Origin: Chara braunii
Lineage: Eukaryota; Streptophyta; Charophyceae; Charales; Characeae
Reading direction: 5' to 3'
Length of the DNA stretch: 42,299 nucleotides
Assembly: GCA_003427395.1 (NCBI GenBank)
Contig: BFEA01000437.1
Span: forward strand, 507,885 to 550,183
Position 1 is the first letter of the stretch, and each line of letters begins with the position of its first letter. Below are positions 1 to 9,506 of the stretch, piece by piece. The notes under the pieces are model-generated. The model worked only from the letters and a program-made list of their open reading frames with translations, was not told the origin of the DNA and did not search any database. The position numbers and the translations under genes were made by a program.

Positions 1-53
1 CAACCTCCTTTCACTGTCGGCCCATCTTCCCCCTTGCTCGTCAGTCTGAGGTT

Positions 54-2144
54 CTAGTGCGAGTAGACAAGCTTCTCTGTACGCTTGTGCTTCAGCTGGT
101 TCCTCGTCTTCGTCTGCACGAGGGACCACGTACTCCAGTTCCTCTCTGCAGGAGAGGATGTGGTCCATATCGAAAGCATTCTCATCGCCAGCATCTTCAA
201 CTCTGGATGGCCACCCCCGTGTGCCTCCCACCACAGCACTGCATTGTCCTTCTCTGCCCTCCTCAACGCTGCTGCGTCACCAAAGATCCCTCTGCCGAAT
301 TGGAAATCGTATAGCTGGTCTTTGTAGTTCGTGAACTTCTGACTCCCATTCTTTGCAACGAGACGGTCCACCACACTATCGAATTGCGCCATCAAGTCCA
401 GATTGCTGAAGACGGTGATGTCCCGCAATCGAGGGTCCAACAAGCGAGCCACAGCATGAACAGGGCTGAGAAGCATGTCCGTCCTCTTTCCCACATCGCG
501 CAAGATGCTGTCCCGCTCATCGTCTGTGAGTGGCGCATGAAGAACACAATTCTTCAGGTCCACGGCAGCGTCGTACACCCTGGATAAGCAGTGGATGTCC
601 TTGTCGACCATCCTCAGCACATCGTACGACCCCTTCATCACTTGATGCAACTTCTTCAAATCTGCCCAGAATGCCCTGTCAGTGATGAGGGACTCCACCT
701 CGTAAGCGTCCGTCCAGATGTACGGCTGCCAATCCATTTTCGTCCACGAGTCCCCCAACACCAAGCGACGAAGGGCTCTCTCGCATGTCAAGAGTCGATC
801 CAACATGACGAAGTGGGTCCCGAACCTCGTAAGGGCAGGACGAAGAAGAACTCTGATCTTTACACCCTTTTGTGCCATTAGCTCCGTTCTCAACATTGAT
901 CGTGGCCACCTGTGGTTCCTGAAGAACTTCACGACCATATTCGCCTTCTTGATGATGTCCTTAGCCCATGGCTTGTCACCAACATCCTGCATGAACAAGT
1001 CCATGCAGTGCGCAATGCACGGGATCCAGTATATCTGCTGGAACTCTGGATCCGCCCTCAACATTGTGGCCGCACTTTTGTTCCCCGAGAAGGAGTCAGT
1101 GCAGATGGCCGTGATCTTCTCAACCCCGATCTCCCTGAAGAAGTTCTTCCATCCACGAACAACTGCACCGGCGCCCTTGTTTTGTTCGCTGACGTCCTCA
1201 CACTTGACGAATAGTGGCTTCGAACGCCCTGCGAGGATGTAATTCACCAGTGACCGCCCACAGATGTCAGTGGTGCCGTCCGTGATGAATGTGCAGCCAG
1301 TGACCTCCCAATCATCGTTGATGGCCTTCTCCTCCTCGTTCAACCTTTGCCTCAAGCCATCGAGAAGATAACACCGCAGAGGGTTGTAGCCAGTGAGGAC
1401 CAGGGAATGTTTGGCAGCAGGTTGTGGTCCATAGCATGTGTTCACAAACTTCTTAAAGGACTTGCTCTTCGCCACATTGAAGGGGATTGAGTTCTCCACA
1501 AAGAACTCGATGCAGCTCTCATCGATGTCCTTCTGTCGTGGGTTTTTGACCCACCTCGCGATGGAAGCCTGCTTCATCTGCCCGCGATTACACACTCGTG
1601 CTTGTAGTGCATTAGCACGAGAAGGGCATGCTTCCCCCCGAAATGCACCTCGCACATCGACGGCCCTCCCCCCAACATCCTCCACCCCACTGCAAGACTG
1701 CGGACCCGGCTTTCCACCCCTCTCCGCTTGTCTCCCTCCTTCATCCCCAACGTCTGCCCCCGCATCTCCTCCCTCCAAACCACCATCACCGGTGCTGTTC
1801 TCCTCCTCCTCCGCTGCCCGCACCGATTCCAGCAAGTCTGTAGGCAATGCCACCCCGACAGCATGCAGCCTCCTCCAGATAGCCAGTGTCCCATGAGGGC
1901 AACGTGAAGTTGGCCTCTTCCAAATGAAGTGCTCAGCTGCACGCGGTTGTCCCCCACTGAACTCACGGCCGCACAACTTGCATTTAAGGCGACGACCACC
2001 CCGAGTGGTCTCCTTCAGCTTCTGCCCAGCAGACACCCACGACCACACACAGAAGTTACCCCGAAATGTCGGATCCTCCCTAAACGGCTCCCTCTCAGCA
2101 TTTGCCCCGGGACGACCACCTGCAGCTGAAGTTGCACTTGTCAT
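54..2144 (-). CDS. hAT-superfamily transposase, near full length, with premature stop near the C-terminus
   Basis: Predicted cut-and-paste transposase of the hAT superfamily (DUF659-containing plant type), 696 codons from the ATG at 2144. A BED-like zinc finger lies near residues 55-84 (CKLC, then H72 and C82/H84), followed by an acidic low-complexity linker (113-160). The RNase-H-like core shows ITDGTTD (D289), CTDSFSGN (D350) and IPCIAHCMDL (376-385). The C-terminal hAT dimerisation region has SSPAERNWSTW, with E667 as the probable third acidic residue. The frame ends VYSH-stop at 54-56, exactly where family members continue with Trp-Asn-Leu-Arg-Leu. After the TAG the frame reads NLRLTSKG to the window edge, so the stop looks like a TGG-to-TAG change. 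The domains are seen directly; loss of activity is inferred. Terminal inverted repeats were not found, and one end lies outside the window. Confidence 0.9.
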   Translation of the reverse strand: MTSATSAAGGRPGANAEREPFREDPTFRGNFCVWSWVSAGQKLKETTRGGRRLKCKLCGREFSGGQPRAAEHFIWKRPTSRCPHGTLAIWRRLHAVGVALPTDLLESVRAAEEEENSTGDGGLEGGDAGADVGDEGGRQAERGGKPGPQSCSGVEDVGGRAVDVRGAFRGEACPSRANALQARVCNRGQMKQASIARWVKNPRQKDIDESCIEFFVENSIPFNVAKSKSFKKFVNTCYGPQPAAKHSLVLTGYNPLRCYLLDGLRQRLNEEEKAINDDWEVTGCTFITDGTTDICGRSLVNYILAGRSKPLFVKCEDVSEQNKGAGAVVRGWKNFFREIGVEKITAICTDSFSGNKSAATMLRADPEFQQIYWIPCIAHCMDLFMQDVGDKPWAKDIIKKANMVVKFFRNHRWPRSMLRTELMAQKGVKIRVLLRPALTRFGTHFVMLDRLLTCERALRRLVLGDSWTKMDWQPYIWTDAYEVESLITDRAFWADLKKLHQVMKGSYDVLRMVDKDIHCLSRVYDAAVDLKNCVLHAPLTDDERDSILRDVGKRTDMLLSPVHAVARLLDPRLRDITVFSNLDLMAQFDSVVDRLVAKNGSQKFTNYKDQLYDFQFGRGIFGDAAALRRAEKDNAVLWWEAHGGGHPELKMLAMRMLSIWTTSSPAERNWSTWSLVQTKTRNQLKHKRTEKLVYSH

Positions 2145-2276
2145 GTTGCAGATGTGGCGGCTGCCGGACTATTACATGGGACTTGCGCTGAGAGTTGATG
2201 TCACACTTGCTGATGTGGCCTGCCTCCCACACACGCACACGCAGTTGCACAACCAATCACCACGTGTCAGTCCCTC
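2145..2276. other. 5' flank of the hAT gene, no gene seen
   Basis: Short unique stretch between the hAT start codon and the CAA repeat. No convincing promoter motif or terminal inverted repeat was recognised. Confidence 0.4.
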
Positions 2277-2280
2277 ATTA

Positions 2281-2325
<45 letters not shown>
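2277..2325. repeat. (CAA)n microsatellite
   Basis: About fifteen uninterrupted ACA/CAA triplets. In one frame it reads as polyglutamine, but no gene context supports translation. Confidence 0.95.
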
Positions 2326-2329
2326 CTGG

Positions 2330-3795
2330 TGTGGCGATGGAAGAGGAGGAATATGACGACGATGGGGAGGAGGAGGTGGTGGATGGAGATGGGTTGTAGG
2401 AGGAGGATGGCGATGGGGAGAGGAGGAGGAAGACGACGACGCTGGGGAAGATCGTCTTACCCATCGCCGTCTTCTGCCTCTGCCTCCTCCTCCTCCCCCT
2501 CCCCCTCCCCATCGCCATCCTCCTCCTCCTCCTCAGGCTCCCCCCCCTCCTCCCCCTCCTCCTCCTCCTCCTTCTTCCTCCTCTCCTCCTTCCGCATCGC
2601 CATCTTCTTCCTCCTCCCCCTCCTCTCCTCCTTCCCCATCGCCATCTTCTTCCTCCTAATCCTCCACCTTCCATAGGCGATCTCTCTCCCCCTTCTCCTC
2701 CCCCTCCTCCTCCTCCCCATCGCCATCTTCTTCCTCCTAATCCTCCTCCTTCCATAGCCGATCTCTCTCCCCCTTCTCCTCCCCCTCCTCCTCCTCCCCA
2801 TCGCCATCTTCTTCCTCCTAATCCTCCTCCTTCCATAGTCGATCTCTCTCCCCCTTCTCCTCCCCCTCCNCCNCCTCCCCCTCNCCNTCNTCNTCCTCCT
2901 NATCCTCCTCCTTCCATNGNCGATCNCTCTCCCCNTTCTCCNCCCCCTCCTCCTCCTCCCCCTCCTCCTCCTCCTCCTCCTCCTCCTCCACCCGTAGCCG
3001 ACAAAATACGTAACCGTCCATTCCAAGGCCATTTAAAAAAAAAAAAAAAAAACAGCAACTGGTGTGGCGACGGAAGAGGAGGAAGAAGACGGCGATGGGG
3101 AGGAGGAGGAATAGGAGGAGGATGGCGATGGGGAGCAGGAGGAGGATGGCCATGGGGAGAGGAGGAGGAAGATGACGACGCTGGGGAGGGTTGTGTTAAT
3201 CCTCCCCCCCCCCCATCAGCATTTTCCTCCTCCTCCTCCTCCCCATCGCCATCCACCTCCTCCTCGTCCTCCTCGTCGTCCTCCTCCCCATCGCCGTCTT
3301 CTGCCTCCTCCTCCTCCTCCTTCCTCCTCTCCTCCTTCCCCATCGCCATCTTCTTCCTCTTCCTCCTCCTCTCATACCCGATCTTTCTCTCCCTTCTCCT
3401 CCTCCTCCTCCTACCATACCCGATCTTTCTCTCCCTTCTCCTCCTCCTCCTCCTCCTCCTCTTCCTCCTCCCATCGCGATCTTTTTCCTCGTCCTCCTCC
3501 TCCTCCTCCTCCCCATCGCCGTCTTCATCTTCCTCCTCCTCCTTTCCTCCTTCCCCATCGCCATCTTCTTCCTCCTGCTCCTCCTCCCATACCCGATATT
3601 TCTCTCCCTTCTCCTCCTCCTCCTCCTCCTCCTCCCATCGCGATCTTTTTCGTCGTCGTCCTCCTCCTCTTCCTCCCCATCGCCCTCTCCCTCCTCCTCC
3701 TCATCCTCCCCGTCGCCCTCTTCCTCCTCCTCCTCCCCATTGCCCTCTTCCTCCTCCTCCTGATCTTCGTCTTCCTCCCCATCGACCCATGACTG
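2330..3795. repeat. CCTCCT/GGAGGA low-complexity block
   Basis: Long polypyrimidine stretch on the plus strand, with short purine-rich islands at 2335-2450 and 3060-3185, built from CCT, TCC, CATCGCCAT and CTTCTTCCTCC words. Long frames across it encode only Ser/Pro or Glu/Gly/Arg tracts and are repeat translations. An A run sits at 3034-3051. Confidence 0.9.
2673..2997. repeat. 81-bp minisatellite, at least four units
   Basis: The phrase TTCCATAG-CGATCTCTCTCC recurs with its ATAG at 2673, 2754 and 2835 and a degraded copy at 2916, an exact 81-bp period. The last two units contain scattered single Ns (2869-2942), which looks like consensus ambiguity between near-identical copies. Confidence 0.85.
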
Positions 3796-3806
3796 GGTCA
3801 GCGCGC

Positions 3807-3856
3807 AGTTTCGCACCGTAGCTCGACTTTCAGTTTCGCACCGTAGCTCGACTTTC
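3807..3856. repeat. Perfect 25-bp tandem duplication
   Basis: A 25-bp unit beginning AGTTTCGCACCG occurs at 3807-3831 and again at 3832-3856 without change. Confidence 0.9.
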
Positions 3857-3975
3857 GGTTCATCATGCATCGACACAGATTCGACAGTTCTGCTTACGAG
3901 AAATGGGCCGCTTCCCGATTTCAATCATTGTATACGTTCGCTGAAAATAAATAAATAAATAAATTGAAAAGCTGA

Positions 3976-4232
3976 CGTGGCAGGGCGATGGGGAGGAGGA
4001 GGAGGAACAAGACGATGATGGGAGGGAGGAGGAGGAGGAAGAGGGCGATACGGAGGAGGAGGAGGAGGAGGAAGAGGGCGATGGGGAGGGGGAGGAGGAG
4101 GAAGAGGGCGATGGTGAAGAGGAGGAGGAAGACGAAGATCGGGATGAGATGGAAGATGAAGATCGAGAGGAGGAGGAGGAAGAGGAAGATCGGGGTCCCG
4201 ATCTTCCTCTTCCTCCTCCTCCTCCTCTTCCC
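3976..4232. repeat. Purine tract ending in a 28-bp inverted repeat
   Basis: GGAGGA-rich sequence runs to 4194 and switches abruptly to its own reverse complement. Arms 4167-4194 and 4197-4224 pair perfectly around a 2-base centre. The retrotransposon sequence begins a few bases later. Such purine/pyrimidine mirror tracts can form unusual DNA structures; here that is inference only. Confidence 0.85.
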
Positions 4233-4240
4233 CGGACCAA

Positions 4241-6172
4241 GTGCGGCGACTTAGCAAAACTGTAGCTTCTACGCTAGCCAACAAGCACCAAATGGTAGTA
4301 AAGGACAATGTCAAGGACGCAGTCTATTCCTTCTCTTATGGAGGAGGGGAAGTGAGACACAAAATCTCATTCCTCGTCAGCGACGAACTGCCCTTCGATA
4401 TGCTACTAGGCATGTACTACCTCGAGGTCGCGCAACCTCTGTTCGACTGGGATAGAAAGGTGCTGATTCACAAATTGCCCAATGGTAGAACTGTTAGATT
4501 GCAAAAGTTTAAAGCTAGCAGTCTAATAGAAAACTACGGGTGCATGTGTGCATCATCTTTTTATAACTATTATAAGCAGAATCGCGAGGAGGGCATGCAT
4601 CTATTCTTTGTCTCTAAGAAAGGGGAGGCCGTAAAATCACCCCAAGAGATAGAATCAGTCGTCGCGCAATATCCTGATCTTTTTGAGGAGGTCATAGGTG
4701 TGGTAGAAAGGGAGGTGGTCCATGCAATAGAGGTTGTCCCAGGTAGTAAGGTGCCTAGAGGACGAATCTATAGGATGTCTCCTGCGGAGTTGGATGAGCT
4801 CCGTCGCCAGCTCAAGGAACTCACAGAAAAGGGATGGATTCGGCCTAGTAACTCCCCTTACGGTGCGCCAGTCTTATTTGTCCCTAAGAAGGGAGGTATA
4901 GTAAGGATGTGCATTGACTATAGGGGCCTCAATGCCATGACCGTTAAGAACGCGGAGCCCCTACCCCGCATCGACGACCTCTTGGATAGAATGCAGGGAT
5001 GTCGGTACTTCACCAAGATAGATCTGAAGTCCGGATACCTTCAAATTGCCATTAGACCTGAGGACCAGCACAAAACCACATTTCAGAGCAAGTACGGTCT
5101 GTACGAGTTTGTGGTGATGCCCTTTGACCTATGCAATGCACCTGGTACATTCCAGCACGCGATGAACAAGATATTTCATGAATACTTGGACAAGTTTATC
5201 GTCGTGTACCTCGACGATATTCTTATCTTTAGTAGGACTGTAGAGGAGCATGCCGAGCACTTGAAAATAGTGCTAGGTCTTCTAAGACAGCACCAATACA
5301 AGGTTAACTTGGAGAAATGCGAGTTTGGTCGCACCAAGATCTTGTACTTGGATCATGAAATCTCAACGGATGGATTGAGGCCGGACGATGCTAAGGTGGC
5401 CAGCATACGTGACTGGCCCAGACCTCAGACTGTTACTGAAGTCAGATCGTTTTTGGGGATGACGGGCTACTATCGTCTGTTTGTAAAGAACTATAGTACT
5501 ATAGCTTCCCCATTAACTGATCGAACTCGACTTGACACCCCTTGCGAGTGAACTGAAGAGTATGAGGCGTACTTCAGGAAACTGAAATATGCTCTGACAC
5601 ACTATGAGGTTCTTTAACTTCCCGATCCTGATAAGCCATTTGTGAGACCTATCGAGTATATGAGTAAGAAGATGCCATCTCAAAAGCTAGCAAAGTCCAC
5701 ATATGAGCGCGAGCTCTATGCCCTATATAGAGCATTGGTCCACTGGAGACATTATCTCCTAGGCAGATTCTTCTATGTGAGATCTGACCATGAGACCTTG
5801 CGCTGGATGAAGACACAACTTGTACTCTCTGACGCACTCAAGCGGTGGATTCAAGCGATAGACATGTATGACTATCAAATTGATCCAATCAAGAGAGAGT
5901 ACAACAACAAAGTGGCTGATGCACTATCTCGTCGAACAGATTATCTGGGAGCGTTCGTTACTGAATTTGACATATCTAACGACCTCACTCAATTATTGGT
6001 GGAAGCCTATCAGCAAGATTCAGTTATGTCTGAGATCATTCGTAGATTCCAAGTAAAGGGCAAAAAAACTTTGGATGAATTTACGATGGTAGACGGCTTG
6101 CTGTTTCTTGAGAAGGCAGGGAATAAAAGATTGTGTGTTCCAAGTAGTGAGTCTTTGCGTAGTTTATTTTAA
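4241..6172 (+). pseudogene. Ty3/gypsy pol: protease tail, reverse transcriptase, RNase H (broken)
   Basis: One frame runs from 4241 to 6172, with stops at 5549-5551 (TGA), 5615-5617 (TAA) and 6170-6172 (TAA). The protease C-terminal part (LPFDMLLGMYYL) is present but its catalytic Asp-Thr/Ser-Gly is not. The RT is well kept: WIRPSNSPYGAPVLFVPKK, the Asp motif FTKIDLKSGY and the active-site YLDD at 5207-5218. MPFDLCNAPGTFQ differs from the usual MPFGLCNAPATFQ. In RNase H the stretch with the first catalytic Asp (TDAS-type motif) is deleted: DPDKPFV joins directly to RPIEYMSKKM near 5640. Downstream RNase H motifs (STYERELYAL, SDHETLRW, ADALSRR) remain. The gene cannot make an active polyprotein. 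Confidence 0.9.
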
Positions 6173-7496
6173 GGTGAATGTCACGATGCAACCGGACATT
6201 TTGGATATAAAAAAGACCTTAGCTAACCTAGTGCAGAAATTCTGATGGCCTACTATGATGCAAGATGCAAAAAAGTACGTTGAAACTTGCTAGGTTTGCC
6301 AAAGAGACAAACCTAGGACTCAGACTTCGCTTGGGCTCATTAAGCCCTTGCCAATTCCTGAAGGTCCTGGTCAGAGTGTGTCCATGGACTTTATGGATAC
6401 TCTTGTGACCAGTAAGTCTGGAAAAAAACATATCTTCGTGATAGTGGACCGCTTTACTAAGTATGCAAGACTGATTGCTATGCCAGAAAGTGCTAAAACT
6501 GGCTATGTCATCAAACTGTTTCTGGATAACTGGGTTAGGGATTTTGGGCTACCTACGTCGATAGTAAGTGACAGGGATGTAAGGTTTACCAGCGAACTGT
6601 GGCAGACGACAGCTGAATAGATGGGTACCAAGATCCAAATGACGTCAGGGAATCACCCTGAGTCAAATGGCCAGGCAGAACAGATGAACCGGGTAGTACA
6701 ACACCTGCTTCGGCATTATATTAAGCCAAGTCAGGATGACTAGGACGAGAAGTTACCTCTCGTCGCCACCCTGTATAACAATGCTGTGCATAGTACTACT
6801 CGTATGACTCCCAACCAGCTACATCTTGGTTGGAAGCCCAGAACTGCACTTGACTTTCTGCTACCAGAAAGGCAACCCACTGCAGCACCTGGCAGCATAG
6901 AGTTTGCTGTCAAGTATGAACAGATGCTGCAGCAGGCCGTTAAACATATTCAGAAGTCTCAGGACGCTATGATTGCATATGAGAATAAACGTAGACGGCC
7001 CTCTAACTTTCAGGTAGGTGATTGAGTCTGGGTGAAGTCATCTGAACTGGGTCAGGAGATGGGGATTTCACGAAAACTGATGCCACAGTACTTTGGTCCC
7101 TGGGAGATCTTAGACATTGTAGGGGATCAACCGGATGGGCCTTCATACGTGATTCGCATCCCTCCGCACTTGCGTACCTACCCTGTTTTTCATGCATCCA
7201 AGTTGGCACCTTTCGCTGCCACAGACCAGTTTCCCTCCAGGAGATCAATGCTGCCCCCAACCATGGATGGCGAAGTGGACATAGACCAGATCGTGGAGCA
7301 TCGTCTGATGCCTGTTGCTCGACCAGCGGGTAGAGGCCGCCCTCCTAAGCCGAGAATGCAATACCGGGTCAGCTTCAAACATCATCTGGACCCAAGCGAA
7401 GATTGGTGGTTCACCAGAGAAGAACTCATGAGAACTGCACCGCAAGTCATTGCAGGCTACGAAAGAGAACTGAAAGGAAAGATGCCTGCAGATTAG
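6173..7496 (+). pseudogene. Ty3/gypsy integrase with chromodomain-like tail (broken)
   Basis: Continues pol after a +1 shift in an A run at 6209-6214. The zinc-binding module has ECHDATGHFG and, further on, a Cys-stop-Val-Cys in place of the CxxC pair. The core keeps its acidic residues in SMDFMDTL, VSDRDVRF and SNGQAEQMN (D, D, E), and is followed by FGPWEILD and YPVFHASKL. The tail reads QYRVSFKHHLDPSEDWW, resembling a chromodomain and pointing to a chromovirus. In-frame stops lie at 6243 (TGA), 6291 (TAG), 6618 (TAG), 6741 (TAG) and 7023 (TGA). Those at 6243, 6291, 6741 and 7023 fall where Trp is expected from family alignment. The last open piece ends at 7494-7496. Confidence 0.9.
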
Positions 7497-8812
7497 AGAC
7501 TTCTCAGAGGACTATCGAAGCAAAGGAGGAGGGAGTGCGAGGATCTGAGTCCTTGGCAGGCCTAAGGGCCCCCGGTTGTATCTGTGCCCGCCCTAAGTGA
7601 AGGCGGGCCTAACAATTCAGGAGAGGCCCTTGGCTGTCATTTTCGTATGTGGGGTCCAGGCAGTTTCGTCGCGCCAGTTGGTTGAAGGAAACACAGGCAG
7701 AGCAGCGAGGAAAATGCCCAGGCCTTCTAGGCTTTTCCAAAAGCGCAGGCCCTGGGCAAGATTCGCAGCCTCATACACAGACAGTTGGGAGGCCCAACCG
7801 AATGAGGCCTAGTAGCTGCACCAGAGGCGGAGCATCCTGGGGCCTACAGGAAGCTTTTGGGCCCAGGCCAGCCCAGCCAGGCTGCCGGGGAAGGCAGGCT
7901 CTTTCCATAAAGGAAAGAGCTCGCTACCTGGCCAGGGCATTCGGGCACTTGCTGGCTGGCGGCAGCGCTGCTGGAGCTCATGCTCGCGTGCTGGCTGCTA
8001 GCGCTGGAGCAAGGTGCAGCGCACGTGCGGTCGTGTGTGGAAGAAGGGCGCTGCTGCAGGCAGCGCCATAGCCCAGCCTCCATAGCTGGCGGGCTTGGAT
8101 ATACAGTGAGGCGCAGGGGTGGTCTTCGGATGTACAGAGGGAAGACCTAAGGGAGAGACAAGGGAGAGAGAGAAGGATGATGATGATGATGATGTGAGGG
8201 CACATACCTGGTCTTGGCGATGGTCTGCATGGGCGACATCTTCAAGTACTTCGTGATCTGCTGACGTCAACAGTTGCATTGTCAATTAGTAGGCAGACAG
8301 TAGCTGTGTAGGGAGTAGGCTGGGCGCCAAGCGCCAGGTAGGGAGATAGGGCCTGGACACTCATGTTGGTGGTGGTGAGAGCAAGCTCTCATTGACATTG
8401 GTTTTCAGTGTTACAATTCTTCTTTGGTGTGATATTGGTGCAATGCTGCTCTCTGGACACTGTGCTACTCTCTGGAAACTGTGTATTCTGGTTATTGTCA
8501 TCTCGCTATTGCTCATTTTCCTTGCATTTCTTTTTTTTAAAATAAATTGGCAAGTTTGTTTATGTCACCCCAGAGTTTCAAATGGGCAAAAAAAAAAAAA
8601 CGCCCGCAAAGAAAACAGCCGCCAAGTTAGAAAATGCGATGAAAGAACAGCGGCCGTGGTGTCAGGCCAGGTGTCATAACTACAGGGCTTGGCCGTGGTG
8701 TCAGTGTCAGACGGGGAAAGGACAAAAAAAAAAAAAAGGCCCGACGGATCCTTTCCTGCCTAAACTGCATTTTCCAACTGGGGGGCTGTTTTCTTGGAGA
8801 GCGCGTGTTTTT
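7497..8812. other. Probable 3' LTR and flank, no gene
   Basis: GC-rich at first, with a short (GAT)n run near 8175-8193 and A runs near 8590 and 8728. The phrase GGCCGTGGTGTCAG appears twice between 8650 and 8705. The polypurine tract upstream and AATAAA near 8540 fit an LTR, but without a partner this stays an inference. Frames through it look like chance. Confidence 0.45.
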
Positions 8813-9084
8813 GGGAAAAGTCATAAGACCTCCCCGCGACGAAACCTTTGTATCCACTTCCCCCCAAACAGGGAAAAAAGTGCCGCAGGCCCCAAAATCA
8901 CTTTTGGTGTCATTTTTGCACCCTGGCTGGCCGGTAACGGCCGCTGTGTAAAAATGGCGGGAAAGTGTTTGCAGGGTGCAAAAATGACGCCCAAAGTGAT
9001 TTTGGGGCCTGCGGCACTTTTTTCCCCGTTTGGGGGGGAAATGGATACAAAGGTTTCGTCGAGGGAGGTCATATGACTTTTCCC
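8813..9084. mobile_element. Mutator-type MITE with 113-bp terminal inverted repeats
   Basis: Arms 8813-8925 and 8972-9084 are inverted copies of each other, over 90 percent identical by eye, starting GGGAAAAGTCATA. The 46-bp centre contains a GGCCG/CGGCC palindrome. The nine bases on the left (CGTGTTTTT, 8804-8812) and on the right (CGTGTTTCT, 9085-9093) differ at one position and read as a target-site duplication. Long inverted repeats plus a 9-bp duplication are the hallmark of Mutator-like elements. There is no coding capacity. A second, reverse-oriented partial copy lies at 18790-18979. Confidence 0.88.
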
Positions 9085-9151
9085 CGTGTTTCTTTGCCTT
9101 TGCGAACTCAGAACCTGCCGCATCGGCACTTGTTTCTTTTTGAAGTTTTTG

Positions 9152-9252
9152 TAAATTTGGAACCATTCCTCGATTTATGCATGTCATCCTTGCGGAGGGA
9201 CCATGCTAATCTTCTTTGTATCGTTCCAATTTTTACGGATGTGCCGAAGGAC
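9152..9252 (-). ncRNA. U6: U6 spliceosomal snRNA (diverged copy or pseudogene)
   Basis: Read on the minus strand, 9252 to 9152 follows U6 from end to end: GTCCTTCGG 5' stem-loop, TTGGAACGATACA, the AGATTAGCATGG segment with the AGC triad, CCGCAAGGATGACATGC and AAATCGAGGAATGGTTCC. The invariant ACAGAGA box reads ACAAAGA. That change and several others suggest a pseudogene or minor variant. The sequence directly upstream of the 5' end is a (TAA)n/A-rich retroposon tail, so a plant U6 promoter (upstream element, TATA box at about -25) is not visible. No T run follows exactly at the 3' end. Identity as U6-derived is secure; function is doubtful. Confidence 0.88.
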
Positions 9253-9417
9253 CTTATCTTATTATTATTATTATTATTATTATTTTTTTTTTTGGAAAGT
9301 AATCAATGTATTTCAAAATTGGATGGAACGAGGCCGGGGACCTCACAATTCGACCCGGAGGAACAGCTGGGGCCTTTACCCAGATCCGGGTCCAGCGTCC
9401 CCTGAACACCCATCCTT
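9253..9417 (-). mobile_element. 3' end of a non-LTR retrotransposon with A/(TAA)n tail
   Basis: On the minus strand, unique sequence (9417 to about 9298) ends in an A run (9284-9295) and then about nine TAA repeats (9258-9283). The tail stops within a few bases of the U6 5' end. This is the layout of a 5'-truncated LINE or SINE. The sequence differs from the LINE end at 9507 and beyond, so it is a separate family or subfamily. Confidence 0.6.
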
Positions 9418-9449
<32 letters not shown>

Positions 9450-9506
9450 CCTTTTTTTTTTTTTTTTTTTTTTGACGAAACCCTTTTTTTTTTTTTTTTT
9501 TTTTTT
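9418..9506. repeat. Clustered poly(T) runs
   Basis: Three T runs of more than 20 bases, separated by AATCC and GACGAAACCC. On the minus strand they are poly(A) tails of the retroposon 3' ends on either side; stacked insertions or assembly error could both explain the number. Confidence 0.8.

Larger units (their letters stand above)
4235..8580 (+). mobile_element. Degenerate Ty3/gypsy chromovirus-type LTR retrotransposon, 5' truncated
   Basis: Decayed retrotransposon with the domain order protease tail, reverse transcriptase, RNase H, integrase, chromodomain-like C-terminus, which is Ty3/gypsy order. Gag and the protease active site are missing because homology begins abruptly at the end of the GGAGGA/CCTCCT block. 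A polypurine tract lies at 7522-7534. The sequence after it to about 8580 may be the 3' LTR (AATAAA near 8540), but no 5' LTR exists in the window for comparison, so the right boundary is uncertain. Confidence 0.8.

Noticed and set aside
2267-3349. Long minus-strand frame rich in Gly, Arg, Glu and Ser
   Set aside because: It is a direct translation of GGAGGA/CCTCCT repeats, crosses ambiguous bases and has no domain.
3172-4314. Several Ser/Pro- or Glu/Arg-rich frames on both strands
   Set aside because: Same low-complexity origin; open frames exist because the repeats contain no stop words.
8580-9200. Frames repeating similar peptides on both strands (TFVSIHFPP-like)
   Set aside because: These are translations of the two arms of the MITE, so the protein similarity is only the inverted repeat.
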